Assembly (NCBI GenBank): GCA_905221605.1
Contig: CAJNDS010000434.1
Coordinates: 126,001-140,000, forward strand
Origin: Symbiodinium natans
Lineage: Eukaryota > Sar > Dinophyceae > Suessiales > Symbiodiniaceae
Length of the DNA: 14,000 bases
Reading direction: 5' to 3'
The position numbers were made by a program, and so were the translations under genes. Below, one piece after another: positions 1 through 8,909 of the stretch (within the stretch, counting starts at the first letter, position 1; each line of letters begins with the position of its first letter). The notes under the pieces are model-generated. The model was not told where the DNA came from and ran no database searches. It saw nothing but the letters and a program-made list of their open reading frames with translations.

Positions 1-51
1 AGGGCTGTGCAGGTCTGCATCCAAATCATGACATGAATCAGTGACCAGGTC

Positions 52-340
52 AACGTTGATGTTTCTCGGCAATCATGATCCGGATTTGGCCATGGGGAAC
101 GCAAACATTTATCTAATATTTATCTACACCATTTCACGTTACGTAGCATGATGGAGAAACCCATGGCATGTGTGCGGCCCCTCAGCTTTCAAGACATTGC
201 ATGCACAAGGCAAGGACGCCAGCCGTCGAGAAGGACGCTTCGGGCTTCGTCGAGCCCTTGCTTCCAGACCATGGTAAGGAGCAGGAAATGCAGACGCTGA
301 AGCAGGAGGCAGGCCCACAGCATGTCTGCGGAGGCATCGA
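52..340. repeat. Diverged third copy of the right half of the duplicated segment
   Basis: 143-317 aligns with 1028-1257 and 3650-3870: gtagcatgatg, ggctttcaagac-like, cagccgtc-agaagga, ccagaccatggta and agacgctga blocks occur in order. About 50 bp (the ctttagggtcaaggatgtag to tctgcatc part) are missing here. The first ~90 bases resemble the end of the same unit (gatgtttctcggc, cf. gatgtttcgcggc at 1294 and 3895), so units may once have been arranged in tandem. Confidence 0.65.
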
Positions 341-342
341 AA

Positions 343-1476
343 GCCCCTCGTGCCTTTGCAGAAGCTTCCTCAGGTTCGTAGAAGAACCGCCCCTTTCGCC
401 CTTCCCCTTTGCAAATTGCTAGGCGGGGGTCAACTTAGGTACAAGGAGCTGCCTAATTCTTGGGCTTATGGCGTGGGGTGGCTGAGGACTGTGTAGTGCT
501 GCATTGGCCAGCATGCCAGCCTATGAACCCCTATCGATCCTTCGCGCAGCCTATTCTCCCCGACCTTTGGACTGAAGAAATCGGCCGCTCACACTCGCAA
601 GAGGAGGGGACCGATCTAACTACCATCATCCCCCCACATTCGGTTAGGGAGTATGGCGGAATCCTGCAGCCCCACTGACGACACTGTCTCAAGCGGGGAG
701 GGCGAAGGAACGAAGGGCTACTCTGCGCCCCCCTTGCAGCGATCGAATCTACTCATTTAAGCACCCTTATAGGAAGCGCGTAAAACTCGGGCTTAGGTTT
801 GGGGGACTGCAGCTGCTGAAGCTGCGAAAGCTCCAAGGGTGTTCTCAAGGATCCGAGCGCAACAGCAATGTCTCACAATCCCCCCAATGGTCGTGCATTA
901 TAGCTTTTGAAGCAGAATGTGAAGCAACTGAATCACGGGGAAGCATGCCTTGACACGGTGAGCACGCACTTCCGCGCTTACTGAATCGCTTCATCTCAAG
1001 CGCATTGGCCCACATCTCGTGCCTTCTGTAGCATGATGAAAATCCCTTTCAGTGTGTGTGGCCCTTAGGCTTTCAAGACGTTGCAAGCAAAAGACAAGGG
1101 CGCAGCCGTCGAGAAGGAGGCTTCGGGCTTCTTCAAGCCCTCTTTAGGGTCAAGGATGTAGGGCAACGCTGCAGGCACAGCTCTGTAGATCTGCATCCAG
1201 ACCATGGTAAGGAAGAAGAAATGAAAAGGAGACGCTGAACCAGGAGGCAAGCCACCCACACCACTTGCGCGGATCGGCGTTGACCTGACATTTGATGTTT
1301 CGCGGCGCTCGTGATCCAGATTGGGCTCTGAGATCATTTTATACACCATATTGGCCTCAGCTTCGATGCTTTGCTCAAGAAGGAAGGTTCAGGCTCTCTC
1401 AAGCCCTGATGAAATGGCTTAAGGGTACGTGCTTTGGTTTGCAGGCACACTGCTTTTACGTGTGCGGCAAGGAGTA
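343..1476. repeat. Segmental duplication, copy 1 (~1.13 kb)
   Basis: Matches 2942-4085. The left 660 bp (343-1002) are nearly identical to 2942-3600 at an offset of 2598-2599; the 72-codon stretch at 460-678 differs at about five bases. The right part (1003-1476) is more diverged and contains indels, including 27 bp present in copy 2 but missing here at ~1003. Homology ends at ggag (1474). It has only short frames with no recognisable motif, so I read it as non-coding repeat DNA. Confidence 0.8.
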
Positions 1477-2070
1477 TTTAAGCACGGGCAAGATGTGCCC
1501 TTGGGAACGATTCGGGGGAGCGAAAAGATCGGACTGTGGGGTGGCCAAACAAATCCGTACGGGCGAGTCAGCATCATACTGTTTGGGGAATGGGCCGGCC
1601 TTGGTTGTTAAGACCTGGGATAGGGCTGCTTTAGTTGCATGTATTGCCATGAGACGTGTACTGAGTGTACTGGTAGCCCAAGGATAGGGCATGCGATGCA
1701 TACGGGCATGCTCACTGATATCATTGTGCCTAGTACGGTCCAAGCATTGTATCCGGGCCTCACTGACCTGCCGGGAACAAGACAAGAGCTGCACGCACTC
1801 GTTCGCAAACTGCGCAACATATCTAGTGGAGAAGATTATAAACTCTGTGATAGCACGAAGCCTTACTCAGACAAATGTTGTCGCGACACCTTCAGTTGTA
1901 GATGGTTCAGAGTCTGGGATTCAGAGCCGTAGAAAAGACTGGCCAGCTTGAACTGTAAGTGCACAGTCAAGAAGCTCTCGTGTCCTGAGCCTCACGGGGT
2001 CAGCCTAACAGCCCAACTCGCGGAACCATGAGCCATACATCCCTCAGGGTTCACACAGCTAAAGGGTTTA
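1477..2070. other. No gene recognised
   Basis: Only short, overlapping frames on both strands, with no motif. No repeat shared with the rest of the window was noticed. Confidence 0.5.
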
Positions 2071-2522
2071 GCCAGCAGCATAAGAGTTTCCCGGTCTTGC
2101 AACTCGTGGGAGAACATGACTGTACCCCGATACGGCTTAAAGGGAAGAGACTTAGAGGGGGGTCCTCCCAACAACTCCCCTTGGAACTTAAGTCTCTAGT
2201 GTAAGGCGCAGGGGGGTCTTAGCGCCACACGTGTAACTTGAAGCAAGCTACTCCGGACAGGGTCGACAGCAAATCTGACATTCAAGAAATGGTGGCGCTT
2301 GAAGACCTTCACGGTCTATTCTGGCCATCTACCACTACCTTCGGGCCCACCTTCGGGCCAGGGCGCTCTGCAGGATGAACGCCAGTGGCAAAGCGAGGAA
2401 TGATGCTCTTTCACTCGCATTCTGAAACCTGCAAGATCTTACACCATTGCCTTCAACTGGACATTTTCTCTGGAAAAAGCCGCACCCCCGCCCCCAGCGG
2501 CTAGGGTTCCTGAGCATATGCT
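2071..2522. repeat. Second repeat family, copy 1
   Basis: Matches 4894-5318. Conserved blocks are gccagcagcataag to gggagaacatgactgt (2071-2122), then acacgtgtaacttgaagcaagc onward (2227-2522) ending at gggttcctgagcatatgct. The middle (2123-2226) is poorly conserved. It contains the short tandem ccttcgggcc twice (2338-2359). Confidence 0.8.
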
Positions 2523-2941
2523 AAGCTTCGTTATCTGTGGCACAGGGCGCGCTGCACTGAAGAACCGAGGCAGGATTCGGATTTTATCTCGATCTTTTGA
2601 GGCCTGAATCAACTCCTAGACCTCAGAGGACAAAGCTCGAAGAGACCCAGGTCAGAGCCATCCAAGCTGCTTCGTCCAAAGGCTAACGGAGGACCTCTCC
2701 TTCATTTCCAGTTTACTTGTGTGGCTCTTGTACTTCTTCGATCGGCAGGGGCCCTTTAATTTTGCAATTCATCATGCAGCAAGCGGGCTGATGAGGTTTG
2801 GGTCTGGATTGAAGGTGCAGGCTAATCAACATAGCAGGATCCCTCCGCACTCCATAGTTAACGTTGTTTCATCCTGCTTTTGAGATGCTTAGGGCCGCTT
2901 ATCCATACAGGCAGCTATGCGGCCAAAGCTACTGTTGCCCA
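2523..2941. other. No gene recognised
   Basis: About 420 bp between two repeat copies. No open frame of note, no RNA gene and no shared repeat was seen. Confidence 0.5.
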
Positions 2942-4085
2942 ACCCCTCGTACCTTTGCAGAAGCTTCCTCAGGTTCGTAGAAGAACCGCCCCTTTCGCCC
3001 TTCCCCTTTGCAAATTGCTAGGCGGGGGTCAACTTAGGTACAAGGAGCTGCCTAATTCTTGGGCTTATGGCGTGGGGTGGCTGAGGACTGTGTAGAGCTG
3101 CATTGGCCAGCATGCCAGCCTATGAACCCCTATCGATCCTTCGCGCAGCCTATTCTCCCCGACCTTTGGACTGAAGAAATCGGCCGCTCACACTCCCAAG
3201 AGGAGGGGACCGATCTAACTACCATCATCCCCCCACATTCGGTTAGGGAGTATGAAGGAATCCTGCAGCCCCACTGACGACACTGTCTCAAGCGGGGAGG
3301 GCGAAGGAACGAAGGGCTACTCTTCACCCCCTTCTAGGGATCGAATCTACTCATTTAAGCACCCTTATAGGAAGGGCGTAAAACTCGGGCTTAGGTTTGG
3401 GGGACTGCAGCTGCTAAAGCTGCGAAAGCTCCAAGGGTTTTCTCAAGGATCCGAGCGCAACAGCAATGTCTCACAATCCCCCCAATGGTCGTGCATTATA
3501 GCTTTTGAAGCAGAATGTGAAGCAACTGAATCACGGGGAAGCATGCCTTGACACGGTGAGCACGCACTTCCGCGCTTACTGAATCGCTTCATCTCAAGCG
3601 CTTTCTCGGCATTCATGGTCCTGGGCAGTGGCCCACATCTCGTGCCTTATGTAGCACGATGGGGCTCCCTTTCAATGTGTGTGGCCCTTCGGCTTTCAAG
3701 ATGTTGCGCCAGCCGTCAAGAAGGAGGCTTGGGGCTTCTTCAAGCCCTTGCTTTAGGGTCAAAGATGTAGGGAAACGCTGCAGGCACAGCTCTGTAGATC
3801 TGCATCCAGACCATGGTACGGAAGAGGAAGCAAAAAGGAGACGCTGACACCAGGAGGCAAGCCACTCACGTGGATCGGTGCTGATCTGACACTTGATGTT
3901 TCGCGGCATTCATTATCCAGATTGGGCTCTGAGACACTGTTATTTCGGCTTCGATACTTTGCAGGCAAACTGCAGGCTCTTCCATTCAAGAAGGAAGGCT
4001 CAGGCTCTCTCAAGCCCTTATTAAATATCTTACAGGTACATGCTTTGGTTTGCAGGCACACTGCTTTTACGTGTGCGGCAAGGAG
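2942..4085. repeat. Segmental duplication, copy 2 (~1.13 kb)
   Basis: Partner of 343-1476. At 3601-3627 it keeps an extra ctttctcggcattcatgg-type segment that copy 1 lacks. Similar sequence (tttctcggcaatcatgatcc) occurs at 61-81, so copy 1 probably lost it. Similarity to copy 1 ends at 4085. Confidence 0.8.
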
Positions 4086-4893
4086 CAAGGGCACAGTAAT
4101 TATGAAGGGTGTGCTCCCGAATACAGGCCTGGCCGGCCTATGGTGAACACGCCTTAGAGGACCCAGGCACGTATCCTAATCCGTCCGGCTTATCCCAGAT
4201 CAGTCAGCTAAGTGTGACAGGCATAGACATGCTTGGCGTCAAGAGTTTTGGGTTAGAAGTTAGGACCATAAGATCTCATCAGCTAATGCCAAAGGCACCT
4301 GGAAATTATTCTGCGTGGAGAGTGGCCAATGTTTATGCGTTCTTCGAAAGTGGCGCAGACAGCGCTTCCAAACATGAAAGCACTCTAGCTAACACTCTAG
4401 CTGACTCTAGCTGCTCTAGCTGCGTGGCATGTGCGCAGAACATTTGCTGAACGGCGATTTTTCAACTCATGAGAAGGAGCTCGCTCCTGCCTGAGGCACA
4501 TGCTGTGTCACTTCGGAATCACCAGGTTTGCTCACGTCAAGGGAATGTGCACATTGCAGAACTTCTGGACGTGTGGAGCAGTACAGCTCGTCATTAAACA
4601 GCACGCGCCGCCAGCCAGACTGTGTGATTGAGCGGGAGGCAGGATTCCAGTGTGGTCACGCTCCTCAAGTCATCTCAACTTTTTGAATATGGGCATCGAT
4701 CGCCAGTGTTGCACCTCGCGACAGAGAGGCTTGCTGGCTGCAGGGACGGATCTGAGCAGATCCGACGTCGACAGCCCGCAAGACTGCACCCTGCGCCTGA
4801 GAGGCAACAAGAATCTGCTTTTGTCAGTCGACATGCTGTCGACATCCTGCGATAACAAGCATGCTCACAGTCGCCGCACAATCCATGGCACTA
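4086..4893. other. No gene recognised; short repeats only
   Basis: Overlapping frames of 60-113 codons on both strands show no motif. Four ctctagct units lie at 4383-4421 with 9-12 base spacing. A perfect inverted repeat gtcgacatgctgtcgac lies at 4827-4843, with another gtcgac near 4768. Confidence 0.5.
4381..4422. repeat. Short tandem repeat, four ctctagct units
   Basis: ctctagct occurs at 4383-4390, 4395-4402, 4405-4412 and 4414-4421, spaced 12, 10 and 9 bases. The shrinking spacer suggests slippage-type decay. Confidence 0.7.
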
Positions 4894-5318
4894 GCCAGCA
4901 GCATAAGTATTCTCGGCATTGCAATTCGTGGGAGAACATGACTGTGGTCTCCAAGTAACTTAAGTAGGACTGGGAGAGAGCCACACCGCCAGCTCGGGTT
5001 CTTGAGCATATGATAGCACTTCCATCTGAAAGCTACACGTGTAACTTGAAGCAAGCTACTCCGGACAGGGTCGACAGCAAATCTGACATTCAAGAAATGG
5101 TGGCACTTGAAGACCTTCACGGTCTATTCTGGCCATCTACCACCAGCTTCGGGCCCACCTTCGGGCCAGGGCGCTCTGCAGGATGAACGCCAGTGGCAAA
5201 GCGAGGAATGATGCTCTTTCACTCGCATTTTGAAACCTGCAAGAACTTACACCACCTTCAACTGGACATTTTCTCTGGAAAAAGCCGCACCCCCGGTTAG
5301 GGTTCTTGAGCATATGCT
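4894..5318. repeat. Second repeat family, copy 2
   Basis: Partner of 2071-2522. The right block (5035-5318) is close to identical to 2227-2522 apart from small deletions near 5253 and 5296. The ggttcttgagcatatg motif occurs both at 4997-5012 and at ~5301-5317, marking possible unit ends. Confidence 0.8.
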
Positions 5319-5335
5319 ACCTGAGCCTCCGGTGT

Positions 5336-5925
5336 TACATGTGTAGTCACTCGCAGCAAGCTTTCACGGCCCTTTTCACGGCCCTTTCCAAGGTTGACTG
5401 CTTCTCTGACACAGTTGAACAACGCTGGTAAGGGCAAGCCGATGTCAGCACACGTTCACATGTGGCCCAGGGCGCACCCTGCACGATGAAGGTTCCGAGC
5501 ACAAGTACGTTTTCCACCATGAAATCTGCAAAGTCTGCCCTTGCGCTTGCCTCTAGCTGGACATCGAAAGGCAATGGACGGAGCAATCTGCCCCCAAATC
5601 CCCCCAAACTCTCAGCCACAAGATCCTCCCCAACACCAAAGAAAGTCTTTGAGGCACCTGTGCAATCTGAGTGGAGTGGAATTTTGCCGCACCTGGTGCC
5701 TGGTGAGCTGCCCACATCCTGGACATGTGAAAATCGAGCAATCCACCATCGTCTTGAGACAAAAGCGGCAGCAGCAAATCAAGCAGCACCTGTATGCGTG
5801 CGCAAACAATTGACGGCATCCCAAAAACTGCTTCTACTTCTTGATCATCGCAAACCTTTTCTGCGAACTGGATGGCTCACACGCAAACACATGCTTAGCA
5901 CTCGCAGTTCGGTCTCCTTTTGAAC
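5336..5925 (-). pseudogene. Possible decayed coding region, best-preserved member of the second repeat family
   Basis: The minus strand has a 122-codon open frame (5715-5347) and, further upstream, other minus frames with a CPGCGQLTRHQ-like stretch. No domain is recognised. Nucleotide blocks here (ggcccagggcgcaccctgca, gatgaa, gaaatctgcaa, ctagctggacat) align in order with 5168-5280 and 2358-2470, which are clearly broken. The repeat family may therefore descend from a tandemly repeated gene or exon whose least decayed copy is this one. Frame changes along the stretch and the absence of a believable start argue for a relic, or for an exon of an intron-bearing gene. The plus-strand 153-codon frame (5462-5923) overlaps it and has low-complexity composition. 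Confidence 0.25.
5362..5384. repeat. Tandem duplication of tttcacggccc
   Basis: Two 11-base copies (5362-5372 and 5374-5384) separated by one base. Confidence 0.7.
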
Positions 5926-6249
5926 GTGGTGGTCGAAAAAATGCAAGTATGCCGCATGCCTATGTCCCTCGCGAAGCGGCGGCGTAGAATCCACTCCCAG
6001 GGAGGGCCGGGTGGGTGCAAAAACAATTCTGCACATGCATGTTGCACCGCATGTGCTTCTATCTGAGCGAAAGTGGCTGCCATGCAGAAAACACTTTTAA
6101 CCCACAGGCTGAAGAGCCACGCAAGGGGAGGCTCATCACGCAAGCTGCATGGCCTACGGATTTGCCACAGGAAAATGACAGCCCACACCGGCGGGGGAAG
6201 CAAAGCAACCACGCACCGCCAGCGGTACTGCCATGCAGGATAACTTTTT
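5926..6249. other. Left flank of the retroelement, no gene recognised
   Basis: Short frames only. It contains 6179-6224, which resembles 13411-13456 in the right flank, and ends in a T run directly against the element's edge. Confidence 0.5.
6179..6224 (+). repeat. Diverged repeat in left flank (partner 13411-13456)
   Basis: These 46 bases align without gaps to 13411-13456 with 36 matches by my count. Shared blocks are cagccc, gggaagcaa, accacg and cagcg. Most differences are transitions. The two copies lie outside the two ends of the retroelement. Confidence 0.55.
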
Positions 6250-6495
6250 GTCTTTAAGTTTTCACAATGATTCCCAATCTATTCCAAATTATGTTCAATA
6301 AAGAATCTAGATCACATAAACTCTGTACGAGGACGCTCCCTTCTTTTTTCCACGGTCAGGGGTCAATCAAAAGCGAGGCGTTCGAAGAGTGAAGAGTTCT
6401 TTCGAAGGTTTTCGGTTGGAGCACCCAGCATGTATGCGTTGAGATGCGCACTGGCTGTTTAGGTGCATGTTACCGATTTGCCCCAACACGCATAA
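6250..6495 (-). repeat. Direct repeat B2 (3' end of element)
   Basis: Second copy of B, forming the 3' end of the element on the minus strand. Its outer edge is placed at 6250, where similarity with the B1 copy begins (gtctttaag in both); outside it is a T run. One substitution at 6298 separates it from B1 and creates an AATAAA on the plus strand. That is the wrong strand for the element's own transcript, so it is probably incidental. The inner end at 6470-6479 pairs with 6508-6517 in the adjacent spacer. Confidence 0.83.
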
Positions 6496-6517
6496 TCCCC
6501 CCCCCCCCAAATCGGTA
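6470..6517. repeat. Inverted repeat at inner edge of B2
   Basis: ttaccgattt at 6470-6479 and aaatcggtaa at 6508-6517 are perfect reverse complements with a 28-base loop that includes the C run. In the element's RNA this could be a hairpin just upstream of the 3' terminal repeat. The B1 copy lacks the right arm. Confidence 0.6.
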
Positions 6518-6558
6518 AGGAGACACCGAGGGTGGGAGGGCGGGTGAAAAAGTTTAGC
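6496..6558. other. 63-bp spacer between A2 and B2, with an 11-base C run
   Basis: This stretch separates A2 from B2 and has no second copy in the window. It begins (plus strand) with t and eleven C residues (6497-6507), then aaatcggtaagg, then a G-rich purine stretch (gagggtgggagggcggg, about 6527-6544). The start resembles the five C residues beside B1, as expected if a C run expanded by slippage. Its aaatcggtaa (6508-6517) is the reverse complement of 6470-6479 in B2. Confidence 0.6.
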
Positions 6559-6967
6559 GTAGCTCAGCACTAGCATTGCCCATGTCTGCGTACATCATGG
6601 ACTGCCATGCATGTGTGCCAGTGCGAAACGAGCCATGCTGAAAGAACGGCGCGCAATATCATTGTCAGTCCCTATGTGGGGCCTTGCAGGGGGTTCCGGG
6701 GATTTCCAAAAATTCCGGGAATTTTCAGGATTCCCCGGGTTCCCGCATCAGTCTACACAACACCGGTAAACCCGCTCTTGTGCCTGTGTCTTCAAACACA
6801 TACAGTCCGGATCACAAGGGTGCCTCCAGTGGTCTGCGAAGCACCTTTAAACAGCACGAACGTGTGCGGAGTTCAAAACTAAGTTTGGAAAGATTTTGGA
6901 ATCATTGCTCAGCTAAGGCGGCTGCTATGAAAACAGAAAGACAACTTTGTCGCTTCGCGAAGACGCC
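6559..6967 (-). repeat. Direct repeat A2 (internal copy of the 5' repeat)
   Basis: Second copy of the 409-bp A repeat. It abuts B1 with no extra base (c6967 then g6968) and is separated from B2 by 63 bp. In Ngaro/PAT-type elements the B1-A2 block is thought to be a copy of the circle junction and to serve as template for completing the ends. The gap-free abutment here fits that. The 91-codon plus-strand reading frame inside it is shared with A1 only because the repeats are identical, and I do not call it a gene. Confidence 0.85.
6696..6738. repeat. Nested hairpin in the A repeat (A2 copy)
   Basis: Inner arms at 6709-6725 read aaaattcc-g-ggaatttt, a perfect 8-base inverted repeat with a one-base centre. 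Outer arms are ccgggga (6696-6702) and tccccgg (6732-6738). The A1 copy lies at 13124-13166, where it would be in the 5' leader of the element RNA. It may be a structural element for packaging, initiation or translation control. No function is shown. Confidence 0.55.
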
Positions 6968-6972
6968 GTCTT
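6960..6972. repeat. Perfect inverted repeat across the B1/A2 junction
   Basis: The 13 bases aagacgccgtctt have six-base arms (aagacg and cgtctt) around one central C, and they span the c6967/g6968 boundary where A2 meets B1. The half sites sit separately at the two element ends: aagacgcc at 13388-13395 and gtctt at 6250-6254. A 10-base palindrome, cttcgcgaag (6953-6962), overlaps its left side. This is the shape expected of a recombination core made when the element ends are joined. That role is inferred. Confidence 0.55.
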
Positions 6973-7213
6973 TAAGTTTTCACAATGATTCCCAATCTAT
7001 TCCAAATTATGTTCACTAAAGAATCTAGATCACATAAACTCTGTACGAGGACGCTCCCTTCTTTTTTCCACGGTCAGGGGTCAATCAAAAGCGAGGCGTT
7101 CGAAGAGTGAAGAGTTCTTTCGAAGGTTTTCGGTTGGAGCACCCAGCATGTATGCGTTGAGATGCGCACTGGCTGTTTAGGTGCATGTTACCGATTTGCC
7201 CCAACACGCATAA
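6968..7213 (-). repeat. Direct repeat B1 (just downstream of RNase H)
   Basis: A 246-bp repeat matching 6250-6495 at an offset of 718, with one difference noted (c at 7016 against a at 6298). Its inner edge lies 22 bp after the RT-RNase H stop codon (TAG at 7236-7238), so there is no room for another coding domain between RNase H and this repeat. Beyond 7213 this copy has five C residues, where B2 has a T followed by eleven C residues. Confidence 0.85.
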
Positions 7214-7235
7214 CCCCCTTTAAAAGTGACCGTAA

Positions 7236-8909
7236 CTATTTGAGGAGTTCCCAGGGTATCTGTACAGTAGCCATGCACTTCGCGCACAGACTCTCAATAT
7301 CAAGTGCAGTCTCACGACCTTTGACCAGGGCTGCTGTCTCCGCAACCAGTCCTCTGCTCGGAGCATCGGCTATGTTACTCTGAGACGGAACGCGCTCCAG
7401 CCAAGTGACTCCATGATCTTTATTCTCGAGCTCGAAGAAAATTGCAGCCAGCAGCAGCATCGTTCGCGATCTGCTCGCCCCTTTAACCAGTACTTCTCTA
7501 GCAGCTTCGTTGTCCACGAAATAGATGGTTCTCCTTCCTGTGAGCAGACGGGAGAAGGATTCTCGGGCTGCGACCACTGCGAACGCCTCAGCCTGCGCGA
7601 TCACTTGTTCAGGGCTGTCCAACCGCCAGAAGCCAACCAGCGAGTCTGGGATCCTCCCTCCAGCGACTAGCCGTGTGCCAGAAAAGGGATCGAGAACCAC
7701 CACGCCATAAGACGCTACCCCATGTTCATAGGCAGCATCAGTAAAGATCACCACGGGACTCACTGGTCCCCTGCAAGCGAAAATTCTAGGCGTGCAGGCG
7801 TCTATGAGATCCACCCCGTAGTCGCAGAGAGAGCGCAAATCAGAAGCCGTCCGCATCCCGGGATCGCGAAGAAAACTTCCCAGGGCTCTTTGCAGCAACT
7901 TTAGACCTCTTCCCGAAGCAAACCCGACAGCAAAATTCACCTGCCCTTGCAGCGATTGGATGGAATGAATATCCCATTTCCCACTCAAGCTCATCTGGAG
8001 CAACGCGTCCTTCATCCTGTCCAACCTGCTAGGCTTGTTGTGCAAGGAGACCACGCCATCAGCGATGCCGCCAGCGTTCAGCCTAATTCCCAGAAGATCG
8101 AAGGTTTCTTCGAAAGGCAGCGATTTCTCAGGTTCAGTTGAGTACTTCCACCCAAGCTTCCGAAGCATGTGCTCAAATGACTCGGAAGAAAGCTTTGCCG
8201 AAGCATCCACCTCCAGGAGTGGAAAGTCGTCGTAGAAGCACCCTGAAACCAGGCCCAGAAGATGCCAACTTAAGTGCAAGATCGATCTTGAAAGCCTGTT
8301 AAAAGCGAATACCGAAGAAGTAGCCCCAAAGGGGAGGCTCTGCGCCACGAAGTAGCAGTGTTTGCCTGTCGATGGTTCCGTGACCATAACGACACCAAAC
8401 TTCAGTGAATCGCAAGACAGTGGAACTTGTCGGTAAGCTTTTTCGAGGTCTAGCGTGCGCCCCAGCCATCTAGGCGGCCGAGCCTTCCATTGGGAATGAA
8501 GTTCGCCACGAAGCACCTCTCCGCTGCTGAGCTCCACTTCCAAAGGTGAAGAAGGATCAGAAACTCTAGCTATGTACGTGCTGATGGCTGTCATCCAATT
8601 GACATCAAAGAGAGCAAGCTTTTCCAGGCAGTGGTAAGCCTCGTTGACCCCCCCCTCCTTGTAGTTGTCGATGGGTCTGGCCTTTGGCCTTTCTGGGGTT
8701 CCTTGCTCTATGAGGAACCGCCTCGAGCACACGAACTCGTCGACGTCCAGGTGCTCCTTGACCTCATTCTCGGTGTAGAAGGGGCCTTTCAGAAAGCCGT
8801 TGTCCCTGTCTTTGATCGTGCAATCCCAGAGCTTCTGCCTCGCAGCCGCATCGTCCTTGTGCGGGTCGCGTCCCTTGAGTCGCTCCCTTCTCCAGCTGGC
8901 AGATTCCAA
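7236..8909 (-). CDS. Reverse transcriptase plus RNase H (pol C-terminal part)
   Basis: 557 codons counted from 8909 (a TTG, not a credible start). The frame is open back to 9122, so it is probably reached by a -1 frameshift from the upstream pol frame. RT: motif A with D154 in TLDLEKAYRQ, motif B LPFGATSSVFAFNR (192-205), motif C Y226-D-D-F229, and a following FDLLGIRL block (270-277). RNase H: D391 (FTDAAYEHG), E441, D466 (YFVDNEAA) and D515 (SNIADAPSRG), the last typical of DIRS-like, Ngaro-like and related elements. All catalytic carboxylates are present and there are no internal stops, so the enzyme looks intact. It copies element RNA into DNA. The protein stops 22 bp before B1 and has no recombinase or integrase behind it. 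Confidence 0.88.
   Translation of the reverse strand: MESASWRRERLKGRDPHKDDAAARQKLWDCTIKDRDNGFLKGPFYTENEVKEHLDVDEFVCSRRFLIEQGTPERPKARPIDNYKEGGVNEAYHCLEKLALFDVNWMTAISTYIARVSDPSSPLEVELSSGEVLRGELHSQWKARPPRWLGRTLDLEKAYRQVPLSCDSLKFGVVMVTEPSTGKHCYFVAQSLPFGATSSVFAFNRLSRSILHLSWHLLGLVSGCFYDDFPLLEVDASAKLSSESFEHMLRKLGWKYSTEPEKSLPFEETFDLLGIRLNAGGIADGVVSLHNKPSRLDRMKDALLQMSLSGKWDIHSIQSLQGQVNFAVGFASGRGLKLLQRALGSFLRDPGMRTASDLRSLCDYGVDLIDACTPRIFACRGPVSPVVIFTDAAYEHGVASYGVVVLDPFSGTRLVAGGRIPDSLVGFWRLDSPEQVIAQAEAFAVVAARESFSRLLTGRRTIYFVDNEAAREVLVKGASRSRTMLLLAAIFFELENKDHGVTWLERVPSQSNIADAPSRGLVAETAALVKGRETALDIESLCAKCMATVQIPWELLK

Noticed and set aside
460-678. 72-codon frame conserved at 3059-3277
   Set aside because: It begins with TTG and its conservation is explained by the segmental duplication. 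No sign of protein selection is visible.
1347-1380. Possible dinoflagellate spliced-leader relic (ttggcctcag ... tttgctcaag)
   Set aside because: It does not match the leader (CCATTTTGGCTCAAG core) contiguously, and the partner copy at ~3945 has no such match.
4827-4843. gtcgacatgctgtcgac as an operator or attachment site
   Set aside because: A short palindrome with no second copy or gene context to support a role.
6297-6302. AATAAA in B2 as a polyadenylation signal
   Set aside because: It is on the strand opposite the element and created by a single difference from B1. This hexamer is also not a reliable signal in dinoflagellates.
6700-6708. ggggatttcc resembling an animal NF-kB site
   Set aside because: A chance match inside a hairpin arm; it has no meaning in this organism.
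6607-6882. 91-codon plus-strand frame repeated identically at 13035-13310
   Set aside because: The identity follows from the two A repeats being identical at DNA level. There is no motif and it is antisense to the element.
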